Assembly: GCF_003574625.1 (NCBI RefSeq)
Contig: NZ_QNUJ01000005.1
Span: 124,001 to 188,000 of the forward strand
From: Shinella zoogloeoides
Lineage (GTDB): Bacteria; Pseudomonadota; Alphaproteobacteria; Rhizobiales; Rhizobiaceae
Direction of reading: 5' to 3'
DNA: 64,000 nt
In this document: positions 54,672 through 64,000 of the stretch, one piece after another
Position numbering within the stretch: the first letter of the stretch is position 1
How the letters are laid out: each line of letters starts with the position of its first letter
Program-made: the position numbers and the translations under genes
Notes under the pieces: model-generated
What the model was told of the DNA's origin: nothing
The model's input: only the letters and a program-made list of their open reading frames with translations
Database searches by the model: none

Positions 54672-54688
54672 GAAATCGTTTTAAATTC
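54672..54688. promoter_or_regulatory. LacI-type operator-like palindrome (site 2)
   Basis: GAAATCGTTTTAAATTC shares the AAACGATTT-like centre with site 1 and lies 82 bp upstream of the LacI gene start. Paired sites would let one repressor control both the transport operon and itself. The rest of this 332-bp gap shows no other feature. Confidence 0.55.
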
Positions 54689-54769
54689 TGTGCGGCGCAA
54701 GATTGCCGAATGCCGGGCGCGTCGATATGGTGCCGCCCATTGACTGACGCCATCCGAAGAAGCGTATCC

Positions 54770-55822
54770 GTGTCCCGCATCGACAAGCCCGCCGACAACG
54801 ATCCCGCCCGCAACATGCTTCGAGCCGGCAAGCCGACGCTGAAGACCATTGCGGAAATGACGGGACTTGCCATTACCACGGTTTCCCGCGCGCTCGGCAA
54901 TGCGCCGCAGATTTCCGAGGCGACGCGCCGCCGGGTCCACGAGGTCGCCGCCGAGATCGGCTACCTGCCGGACCGCGCGGCCCAGCGCCTCAAGACCGGC
55001 CGTACCAATGTCATTTCCGTGCTGCTCGACCCGCATGAGGAAATCCTCGGCTTCGGCACGTCCATCATGCATGGCCTGGCGCGCGCCCTGCAGGCGACGC
55101 CCTACCACCTCATCGTCACGCCGAATTTCCTCGACGGCAGCAATGTCGATGCGGTCAACTACATCATCCGCAACGGCATGGCCGATGGCCTGATCTTCTC
55201 GCGCACCGAGCCGTTCGATCCGCGCGTGCGGCTGCTTCTGGAAAACGGCTTTCCCTTCGTCACCCACGGTCGCACGGAATTCTCCACCCCGCATGCCTTC
55301 GTCGACTACGACAACTTCGCCTTCGCCTACGCGGCGACGAAGCGCCTGATCGCCAAGGGACGGCGCAAGGTGACGATCATCCTGCCGCCGAAGCGACTGA
55401 CCTTCCACCAGCACATGCTGCACGGCTTCATGACCGCCGTGCGCGAGGCCGGCGTCGCCTATGAGATTCCCGATACGCTCGACCTCGACAGCCCCGCCGA
55501 TACGATCCGCGACACCATGCGCCGCCGCAGCGGCGAACCCGACCCGCCTGACGGCATCACCTGTCCCGGCGAAGTCTCCGCACTCGCGACCATTACCGGC
55601 ATGAGCGACAACGGGCTTTCGCTCGGCGTCGAATACGACATCGTCGGCAAGCAGACCTCGCGCCTGCTCAGCCAGATCCAGCCGAAGGTCGAGACCATCC
55701 ACGAGGACCTGCCGGCGGCAGGGGAGGCCATGGGCCGGCTGCTGCTGCGGCGCATCGCCGGCGAGCCGGTGGAGGATCTCACCCTGCTGCAAAGCCCGCA
55801 ATTCAGCTTCCCGACGCCGTGA
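54770..55822 (+). CDS. LacI family transcriptional regulator
   Basis: 350 residues. The helix-turn-helix (about 20-75) reads LKTIAEMTGLAITTVSRALGNAPQISEATRRRVHEVAAEIGYLPDRAAQRLKTGRTN, including the hinge. A sugar-binding-protein-like domain follows (about 75-345). The GTG at 54770 is taken as the start; the ATG at 54815 is the nearest alternative. It is divergent from the sugar transporter operon and probably its repressor. Confidence 0.9.
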   Translation: MSRIDKPADNDPARNMLRAGKPTLKTIAEMTGLAITTVSRALGNAPQISEATRRRVHEVAAEIGYLPDRAAQRLKTGRTNVISVLLDPHEEILGFGTSIMHGLARALQATPYHLIVTPNFLDGSNVDAVNYIIRNGMADGLIFSRTEPFDPRVRLLLENGFPFVTHGRTEFSTPHAFVDYDNFAFAYAATKRLIAKGRRKVTIILPPKRLTFHQHMLHGFMTAVREAGVAYEIPDTLDLDSPADTIRDTMRRRSGEPDPPDGITCPGEVSALATITGMSDNGLSLGVEYDIVGKQTSRLLSQIQPKVETIHEDLPAAGEAMGRLLLRRIAGEPVEDLTLLQSPQFSFPTP

Positions 55823-55843
55823 GGCACAGCGGTTGGCGCCTGC

Positions 55844-55986
55844 CGATCTCCCCCCTTGTGAGGGAGATGCCCGGCAGGGCAGAGGGGGGTGGAGCTTACC
55901 GTCTTCTGAAACGGTTCGGTTTGCCGCGCCGCCGCTACCCCCCTCTGTCGCCTTCGGCGACATCTCCCCCACAAGGGGGGAGATCG
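55844..55986. repeat. Palindromic intergenic element (RIME-like)
   Basis: Left arm 55844-55869 and right arm 55961-55986 are 26-bp inverted copies with a single mismatch (CGATCTCCCCCCTTGTG core). Inner partially complementary segments AGAGGGGGGT/ACCCCCCTCT lie inside. The form is that of a rhizobial intergenic mosaic element. It fills most of the gap between the LacI gene and the convergent aldehyde dehydrogenase gene. Confidence 0.75.
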
Positions 55987-56043
55987 AGCGGCGCTTGCGG
56001 CGCTGCTCAATTTCCTCGCCTTTAATGGAGAAGATGTTTCGGT

Positions 56044-57549
56044 TCATCGCGGCATCCACCAGCCGGTGCGCGCGCCCATATGCATGTTGAGCGTCTTGGT
56101 TTCCGTATAGTCCTCCACCGCATGGCGGCCGAGTTCGCGGCCGAGGCCGGACTGGCGGTAGCCGCCGAAGGGCAGCTCCGACGCGCCGTCCATGAAGGTG
56201 TTCATCCAGACCGTGCCGGCGCGCACCTTGCGGCCGATGGTCAGGCACGTATCGAAATCGCGGCTCCAGACGCCGGCCGAAAGGCCGTAGTCGATGGCGT
56301 TGGCGATGCGGATCGCCTCGTCCGTCGTCTCGAAGGTCAGCACGGAGAGGACCGGGCCGAACACTTCCTCGCGGGCGACCGCCATGTCCGGCTTCACGCC
56401 CGACAGGATCGTCGGGGCCATGAAGTGGCCGAGGCCGAGATCGAGTGCAGTCCCGCCGAGCGCGACGGATGCCCCGGCCTTCGCCGCGCCATCGACATAG
56501 GTGCCGATCTTTTCGAGATGCTGCGGCGTGATGATCGCGCCAACCTGCGTCGTCGGGTCGAGCGGATCGCCGACCTTCACCTTCTTCGCCAGTTCCGCCA
56601 CGCGCGCGGTCACGTCCGCCGCGATGGACTTGTGCAGGATCAGCCGCGAGCCGGCATTGCAGCATTCGCCAGCATTGAAATAGGCGCCGAAGACGGCGGC
56701 GTCGATGAACTCGTCGAGATTGGCGTCGGGGAAGACGATCTGCGGGTTCTTGCCGCCGAGTTCCAGCGACACCTTCTTCAGGGTCTGGGCGGCGTTCGCC
56801 ATGGTCAGGCGGCCGACGCCGGTGGAGCCGGTGAAGGAGACCATGTCGACATCGGGATGCGTCGTCATCGGCGCGCCGACCTCCGGGCCGGTGCCGGTGA
56901 CGATGTTGACGACGCCAGCCGGCACGCCGGCCTCGATGAGGATTTCACCGAGAAGAAGCGTCGAGCCTGACGTCAGCTCGGAAGGCTTGACGACCGTCGT
57001 GCAGCCGGCGGCGAGCGCGAATGGTAATTTCTGGCTTACGATCAGGAAGGGGAAGTTCCAGGGCGTGATGATCGAGACGACGCCGATCGCCTCGCGCAGC
57101 ACGACGCCGAGCGTGCCTTCGCCGAGCGTGTTGTAGCTCTCGCCGTGGAGATCACGCGCCAGCGCCGCGGCATAACGCCAGATATCGGCCGCGCCGCCAA
57201 GCTCGCCCTTGGCCTGGCTGATCGGCTTGCCGCTTTCGATGCAGTCCAGGAAGGCAAGCTCGTCGGCCTTCGCCGCGATGAGATCGGCGGCCCTCAGCAG
57301 GATATTGGAGCGCTCCGCACCCGTCATGCGCGGCCACGGACCGTTATCGAAGGCCTTGCGGGCGGCGGCGATGGCGCGCTCGGCATCGGCCTTCGTGCCA
57401 GCCGGATAGCGGCTGACGACGACGCCATGGCCTGGCGCGACGCGTTCGAGCGCGCTGCCGGTGCCTTCCGTCCACACACCGTCGATCAGCATGCGGAAAT
57501 CGCGCGCCTTGAAGTCGTCGAGCGCCTTGGGTTTCACATGCGCGGTCAT
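56044..57549 (-). CDS. Aldehyde dehydrogenase family protein
   Basis: 501-residue NAD(P)-dependent aldehyde dehydrogenase. The catalytic Glu is in VSLELGGKNPQIVF (about 266), the nucleophilic Cys in FNAGECCNAGSRL (about 300), and the cofactor segment is SFTGSTGVGRLTM. The start at 57549 has GGGAGA seven bases upstream; 57555 is an alternative. It overlaps the enoyl-CoA hydratase stop (TAATG). It is the last gene of the LacI-led operon and probably oxidises an aldehyde intermediate of that route. Confidence 0.92.
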   Translation of the reverse strand: MTAHVKPKALDDFKARDFRMLIDGVWTEGTGSALERVAPGHGVVVSRYPAGTKADAERAIAAARKAFDNGPWPRMTGAERSNILLRAADLIAAKADELAFLDCIESGKPISQAKGELGGAADIWRYAAALARDLHGESYNTLGEGTLGVVLREAIGVVSIITPWNFPFLIVSQKLPFALAAGCTTVVKPSELTSGSTLLLGEILIEAGVPAGVVNIVTGTGPEVGAPMTTHPDVDMVSFTGSTGVGRLTMANAAQTLKKVSLELGGKNPQIVFPDANLDEFIDAAVFGAYFNAGECCNAGSRLILHKSIAADVTARVAELAKKVKVGDPLDPTTQVGAIITPQHLEKIGTYVDGAAKAGASVALGGTALDLGLGHFMAPTILSGVKPDMAVAREEVFGPVLSVLTFETTDEAIRIANAIDYGLSAGVWSRDFDTCLTIGRKVRAGTVWMNTFMDGASELPFGGYRQSGLGRELGRHAVEDYTETKTLNMHMGARTGWWMPR

Positions 57550-58328
57550 TACCATTCTCCCTTGAAGTCTGCGGGGCGTTTTCCCGTGAAGGCGGCGACG
57601 CCTTCCTTGAGGTCCCCGGTCTTGGCGACGAGGATGGAGCCGAGGGCTTCCACCGCCGCGCCGTTGTCCTCGCCATTCGCCACCGAAATCATCAGCTTGG
57701 AAATCTCCGTCGCCGCCGGCCCGCGTGAGGCGATGCGCGCCGCGTAGGTCCGGGCGGCTTCGACGGCCGTTCCGGTCTCAACGACCTGATCGACGATGCC
57801 GAGCGTTGCCGCTTCCGCTGCCGTCAGCACCTCGCCGCCCAGCAGCATGCGCCGCACCGCCTGCGCGCCGAAACGCTTCACCAGCCGCTGCGTGCCGGAC
57901 CAGCCGGGCACCATGCCAAGGCCGGCTTCCGGCAGGCCAATCTTCACCTGCGTCTCGGCAATGCGGATATCGGCGGCGGCAGCCAGTTCCAGGCCGCCAC
58001 CCAGCGCATGGCCGTTGACGGCGGCGACCAGCGGCATGCGCAGCGTCGCCAGCCGCTCGAAGACGCGGTGGCCGAAGCGCACCCAGGCATGACCGAATTC
58101 GTTGGCTTCCATACCCGCCCAGGCGCGGATGTCGCCGCCGGCGGAAAAGGCCTTGCCCTCGCCGGTGAGGATGGCGACGCGCACGGCCGCATTGGCCTCC
58201 ACCGTGTCGCAGGCGGCGGAAAGCTCCTTCAGCATGTCGATGTCGAAGGCGTTCAGCTTTTCCGGCCGCGCGACCGATATCGTCGCGACGGAGCCGTCGA
58301 TTGCGATGCGGATGCGCGGCTCAGCCAT
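57549..58328 (-). CDS. Enoyl-CoA hydratase/isomerase family protein
   Basis: 259-residue crotonase-fold enzyme. The first oxyanion-hole loop is GEGKAFSAGGDIRAW, and the second is LVAAVNGHALGGGLELAAAADIRIA. It then has GLPEAGLGMVPGWSGTQRLVK with the acid residue of active hydratases. It overlaps both its neighbours. A CoA-ester hydration or isomerisation step after the CoA-transferase is likely. Confidence 0.9.
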   Translation of the reverse strand: MAEPRIRIAIDGSVATISVARPEKLNAFDIDMLKELSAACDTVEANAAVRVAILTGEGKAFSAGGDIRAWAGMEANEFGHAWVRFGHRVFERLATLRMPLVAAVNGHALGGGLELAAAADIRIAETQVKIGLPEAGLGMVPGWSGTQRLVKRFGAQAVRRMLLGGEVLTAAEAATLGIVDQVVETGTAVEAARTYAARIASRGPAATEISKLMISVANGEDNGAAVEALGSILVAKTGDLKEGVAAFTGKRPADFKGEW

Positions 58329-59934
58329 GGTTTTTCCCCGTAAGCCGGCGCGGCGCCTTTTCCGGCAATGTCAGGCCGATCGGCGCATCCGTGAAGAGGC
58401 GTGCATCCATCACCTTGAGGTCCGGCGAGACGATCAGCGGGAACTCCGACTGGTCAAGGATATGCGTCTTGAGGTCGACGCCCGGCGCGATCTCGGTGAG
58501 CACGATGCCTTCGGGCGTCAGCTTCATCACGCAGCGCTCGGTGACATAGGTGATGTCCTGTCCCTGCGCCACGCCGCGCGGGCCGGAGAAGGTGACGTGC
58601 TCGACCGCGTTGACCAGCTTCTTGAGCTTGCCTTCCTTTTCGATAACAAGCCTGCCGTCCGCTATAGTGAGCTTCGCGCCGGCATTGAACATGCCCGAGA
58701 AGACGACCTTCTTCGCCCGCGCCGTAATGTCGACGAAGCCGCCGCAGCCGGCCGTCACATGCGGGCGGAAGGAGAGTTTGGAGACATTCACCGACCCGTC
58801 CCTGCCGATCTCCAGGAAGGAGAGCAGCGAGGCGTCGAAGCCCGCGCCCTGGAAATAGGTGAACTGGTAGGGCGAGGGCATGAAGGCGTCGGCATTGGAG
58901 GCGCAGCCGAAGGCGAAGTCGAGCAGCGGCACGCCGCCGACGGCACCCTGTTCGATCACCCAGGTCACGGCGCCGTGCAGGCCCTCTTCCATGAGGATGC
59001 GCGGCACGTTGGCGGAAATGCCGAAGCCGAGATTGACGGCGCTGCCGGCCTCGAGCTCCTCAGCCACCCGGCGGGCGATGACCTTCTGGATGTTGAATTC
59101 CGGCACGCGGAAACTGTCGAGTGGCCGGAAGATCTCGCCCGATATGGCGGGATCGTAGAGTGTCTGCGTCGTCTGCTTCTGCTCGGGATCGACGACGATG
59201 TAATCGACGAGGACGCCCGGCACGCGCACGTCATGCGGTTTCAGCGAGCCTTCCTTGGCGAGACGCTTGACCTGCGCGATGACGATACCGCCATTGTTGC
59301 GCGCGGCGAGCGCCTGGTCGAGACCGCCGAGATAGGCGCCCTCATGTTCATAGGTGAGATTGCCGCGCTCGTCCGCGGTGGTGGCGCGGATGATGGCGAC
59401 CTGCGGCGCGATGGCCTTGAAATACAGCCACTCCTCGCCGCCGAAGGTGATCTTCTCGACGATAGCTTCGGCCGCCGCCTTGTCGTTCATCGCGCAGCCC
59501 TCGCGGCTCGGATCGACGAAGGTATCGAGCCCGACCTTGGTGATGACGCCGGGGCGTTTTGCGGCGGCTTCGCGATGCATGTCGAAGAGGATGCCGGAGG
59601 GGATGTTATAGGCGGGAATCTCGTTGCCGGTGATCATCTGCCAGATCAGCGGCGGCTCGGAGGAGGACGGGCCGGACGGATAGGAGCCGGCCAGCACCTT
59701 GGCGAGCAGGCCCTGCTTGGCGATGTAGTCGATGCCCTTGATGCCGCTCATGTCGCCGGCCGCGATGGGGTGCAGCGTCGTGATGTTCCGCGGGTGGCCG
59801 GTCTCGTCGAAGCGCTCGCCGATGGCTTTCAGCGTCAGGTCCGGGCAGCCAAGGCCGGAGGAGGAGGAGACCGAGACGACGGCCCCGTCGGGAATGAGGT
59901 CTGCGGCCTGGCGCGGGGTGATATGCTTGCTCAT
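58321..59934 (-). CDS. Acyl-CoA:acetate/3-ketoacid CoA-transferase
   Basis: 537-residue class I CoA-transferase with fused alpha and beta parts (YdiF/propionate type). The N-terminal half has AVVSVSSSSGLGCPDLTLKAIGERF, and the C-terminal half carries the catalytic Glu in VIEQGAVGGVPLLDFAFGCASNADAFM. NLGFGISANVPRILMEEG is also typical. The gene starts 6 bp after the Gfo/Idh stop and overlaps the hydratase by 8 bp. Confidence 0.91.
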   Translation of the reverse strand: MSKHITPRQAADLIPDGAVVSVSSSSGLGCPDLTLKAIGERFDETGHPRNITTLHPIAAGDMSGIKGIDYIAKQGLLAKVLAGSYPSGPSSSEPPLIWQMITGNEIPAYNIPSGILFDMHREAAAKRPGVITKVGLDTFVDPSREGCAMNDKAAAEAIVEKITFGGEEWLYFKAIAPQVAIIRATTADERGNLTYEHEGAYLGGLDQALAARNNGGIVIAQVKRLAKEGSLKPHDVRVPGVLVDYIVVDPEQKQTTQTLYDPAISGEIFRPLDSFRVPEFNIQKVIARRVAEELEAGSAVNLGFGISANVPRILMEEGLHGAVTWVIEQGAVGGVPLLDFAFGCASNADAFMPSPYQFTYFQGAGFDASLLSFLEIGRDGSVNVSKLSFRPHVTAGCGGFVDITARAKKVVFSGMFNAGAKLTIADGRLVIEKEGKLKKLVNAVEHVTFSGPRGVAQGQDITYVTERCVMKLTPEGIVLTEIAPGVDLKTHILDQSEFPLIVSPDLKVMDARLFTDAPIGLTLPEKAPRRLTGKNHG

Positions 59935-59940
59935 GATGCT

Positions 59941-62049
<2,109 letters not shown>

Positions 62050-62196
62050 TCAAGCGTGAATTCGGGCGATGGCGTGCCGGCTTCGACTGCTTTCCATCTC
62101 CCCTTCGCTCATGCAGATCCGCCGGCCTCGGCGGCGCCCTTGGCGTATTGATCTTCTCCGTGCGCCGAGCGCTGCCCTCAAAATCACCCTTGAAAT

Positions 62197-62210
62197 TTGG
62201 AACGATCTAA
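62197..62210. promoter_or_regulatory. LacI operator-like palindrome upstream of DUF993
   Basis: TTGGAACGATCTAA matches the reverse complement of the 62031 site at 13 of 14 positions. It lies 33 bp upstream of the DUF993 start, in promoter range. The repeated site in both orientations indicates control of both divergent units by one LacI-type repressor. Confidence 0.7.
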
Positions 62211-62243
62211 ATTATTGCCCTTCCAAACCCTCGGGAGGACTCC

Positions 62244-63410
62244 ATGCCGATCAGCCTTTCCCTGCCGCGCGCCGATGGTGGCGTCGAAGCCTATGCGCTC
62301 GTGGGCACGCCGACGGAGCGTCCCGCCGCCGCACCGCGTTTCAGCCGCATCGCCTATGCCGCCGCCCATGTGGTTTCCGATCCGCGCCGCGACACGCGCC
62401 CATGGGAAGCGCCGGCCGTCGACTGGGAACGCACGATGGCCTTCCGGCATCATCTCTGGTCGCTCGGTTTCCGCATCGCCGAGGCGATGGACACCGCGCA
62501 GCGCGGCATGGGGCTCGACTGGGCCGGCGCGCAGGAGCTGATCCGCCGCTCGCTTGCCGAAGCGAAGACGGTGCCCGGCGCGGATCTTGCCTGCGGCGCC
62601 GGCACGGATCACCTCAACCCCGCCGATGCCCGCTCGCTGGATGACGTCGTCAGGGCCTATGAGGAGCAGATCGGCTTCGTCGAAAAGCACGGCGGCCGGG
62701 CGATCATGATGGCGAGCCGCGCGCTGGCCCGCATCGCGCAGTCGCCGGACGATTACCGCAAGGTCTATGGCCGCATTCTCGGCCAGGCGAAGGACAAGGT
62801 CGTGCTGCACTGGCTCGGCGATATGTTCGATCCGCAACTTGGGGGCTATTGGGGCTCCGACACCTTCGAGCCGGCGCTCGATGCGGTGCTTTCGATCATC
62901 GAGGAGAACCGCGATAAGGTCGAGGGCATCAAGATCTCCCTGCTCGACAACGCCTGTGAAGTGGCGCTGCGCAACCGGCTGCCGGAGGGCGTGCTCTGCT
63001 TCACCGGCGACGATTTCAACTATGCCGAACTGATCGAGGGCGACGGGCGCAGGTACAGCCACGCGCTGCTCGGCATCTTCGATGCGGTCGCGCCGCAGGC
63101 CTCCAGGGCGCTGGCGTCTCTGGCGGCGGGCGATGTCGCCACCTTCCGCGCCGTTATCGAGCCGACCGTGCCGCTGTCGCGGAAAATCTTCGAGGCGCCG
63201 ACGCAGTATTACAAGGCGGGCGTCGTGTTCCTGGCCTGGCTGAACGGCCATCAGGATCATTTCACGATGCCGGCCGGCATGCAGTCCGCCCGCGGTGTCA
63301 CGCATTATGCCGATGTCTTCCGCCTGGCCGACAAGGCGAATGTGCTCGACAAGCCCGACCTTGCCGCCGCGCGCATGAAAAACCTCATGGCGGTGCTCGG
63401 CGTCGCCTGA
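62244..63410 (+). CDS. DUF993 family protein
   Basis: 388-residue protein of the DUF993 family, distantly related to dihydrodipicolinate-synthase-type TIM barrels. Typical features are RIAYAAAHVVSDP, FRHHLWSLGFRIAEAMDTAQRGMGLDW, GAGTDHL, VRAYEEQIGFVEKHGGRAIMMASRALA, and LHWLGDMFDPQLGGYWGS. No reaction is established. A strong GGGAGG site precedes the ATG. It is divergent from the LacI gene of a sugar/CoA catabolic operon and carries a matching palindrome upstream. Confidence 0.85.
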   Translation: MPISLSLPRADGGVEAYALVGTPTERPAAAPRFSRIAYAAAHVVSDPRRDTRPWEAPAVDWERTMAFRHHLWSLGFRIAEAMDTAQRGMGLDWAGAQELIRRSLAEAKTVPGADLACGAGTDHLNPADARSLDDVVRAYEEQIGFVEKHGGRAIMMASRALARIAQSPDDYRKVYGRILGQAKDKVVLHWLGDMFDPQLGGYWGSDTFEPALDAVLSIIEENRDKVEGIKISLLDNACEVALRNRLPEGVLCFTGDDFNYAELIEGDGRRYSHALLGIFDAVAPQASRALASLAAGDVATFRAVIEPTVPLSRKIFEAPTQYYKAGVVFLAWLNGHQDHFTMPAGMQSARGVTHYADVFRLADKANVLDKPDLAAARMKNLMAVLGVA

Positions 63411-63489
63411 GATTAGCTGTGGATGACCGGCGGTTTGGCCGGCCCTTGCCGCCGTGCGGCGCTAAACTCTCCCCGTCAAGGAGAGCACG

Positions 63490-64000
63490 ATGGCAGCGAC
63501 GGATATCAAAATCGGCGAGAGCTGGAAGGCGCCGCTGGCGGCGGAATTCTCCAGCCCCTACATGGCCGATCTGAAGAGCTTCCTTCTGGAGCAGAAACAG
63601 GAGGGGCGGCGCATCTTCCCGAAAGGCGCGGAATATTTCCGCGCACTCGACCTGACGCCGCTCGACGAGGTGCGCGTCGTCATCCTCGGGCAGGATCCCT
63701 ATCATGGCGAGGGGCAGGCGCATGGGCTGTGCTTTTCCGTGCAGCCGGGCGTGCGCACCCCGCCCTCGCTCGTCAACATCTACAAGGAAATGCAGTCGGA
63801 CCTCGGCATCGCGCCGGCCCGCCACGGTTTTCTCGAACATTGGGCAAGACAGGGCGTGCTGCTGCTCAACAGCGTGCTGACGGTGGAGATGGGCCGCGCG
63901 GCCTCCCATCAGGGGCGTGGCTGGGAGCGCTTCACGGATGCGGTCATCCGTGCGGTCAACGAGCAGGAAAAGCCCGTCGTCTTCATCCTCTGGGGCTCCT
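63490..64000 (+). CDS. ung: Uracil-DNA glycosylase, 5' part (runs off window)
   Basis: The first 170 codons of a family 1 uracil-DNA glycosylase, which removes uracil from DNA in base-excision repair. The catalytic water-activating motif [18 protein letters not shown] is present (about 62-79), then [11 protein letters not shown] and [23 protein letters not shown]. The reading frame is open at the window end. Confidence 0.96.
   Translation, partial: MAATDIKIGESWKAPLAAEFSSPYMADLKSFLLEQKQEGRRIFPKGAEYFRALDLTPLDEVRVVILGQDPYHGEGQAHGLCFSVQPGVRTPPSLVNIYKEMQSDLGIAPARHGFLEHWARQGVLLLNSVLTVEMGRAASHQGRGWERFTDAVIRAVNEQEKPVVFILWGS

Overview
The window is about 64 kb of GC-rich chromosome from an alphaproteobacterium, most likely a Rhizobiaceae member of the Rhizobium/Agrobacterium/Ensifer/Shinella type. 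The basis is a DUF982 protein, rhizobial-style palindromic intergenic repeats, a PraR-like XRE regulator, pseudoazurin, the thiCOSGE gene order and many solute-binding ABC systems. Genes are densely packed with many 4-bp start/stop overlaps. I see no rRNA, tRNA, insertion sequence, prophage or CRISPR array. Two genes run off the ends: a LIV-type binding protein on the left and ung on the right.

Layout, left to right. 1-1.8 kb: a branched-chain-amino-acid-type binding protein divergent from a GntR/FCD regulator. 1.8-10 kb: alpha-glucan and trehalose metabolism (treY, a CBS-domain protein, treZ, glgX), then topoisomerase IB. 10-11 kb: a CBS/DUF982 pair and a small basic protein. 11-15.6 kb: an SDR, malonyl-CoA synthetase (matB), a LysR regulator and a CynX/NimT-like MFS transporter. 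15.6-19.3 kb: (S)-ureidoglycine aminohydrolase, an exported ankyrin protein, pseudoazurin with an FNR/FixK-type box, and a FAH-family hydrolase divergent from an HpaR-like MarR regulator. 19.5-21.2 kb: DUF2218 and PadR genes with a 19-bp inverted repeat upstream, trmO and mop. 21.3-25.8 kb: the thiamine operon thiC-O-S-G-E behind a TPP riboswitch. 26-28.7 kb: a BI-1 membrane protein, an anti-sigma-like protein with its ECF sigma factor, and a YqaA-family protein.

29-33.7 kb holds the most interesting locus. One strand reads XRE regulator, SARP/BTAD-like regulator with TPRs, an 86-residue peptide ending in three SGGFMD heptads, a YcaO cyclodehydratase and a TfuA protein. It looks like a ribosomally made, post-translationally modified peptide (RiPP) cluster, probably thioamide- or azoline-forming, with a repeated core.

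33.9-41.8 kb: a polar amino acid (cystine-like) ABC transporter, a CofD/YvcK-like protein, a CHASE-PAS-GGDEF-EAL protein and a mercuric-reductase-like flavoprotein. 42-45.9 kb: an OsmF/YehZ-type osmoprotectant ABC transporter. 45.8-55.8 kb: a sugar ABC transporter operon that continues into two GMC oxidoreductases, an SDR and a Dabb protein, with a LacI regulator. 56-63.4 kb: a second LacI regulator heading an operon of Gfo/Idh, CoA-transferase, enoyl-CoA hydratase and aldehyde dehydrogenase genes, divergent from a DUF993 gene. Both LacI genes have paired CG-centred operator-like palindromes in their divergent intergenic regions.
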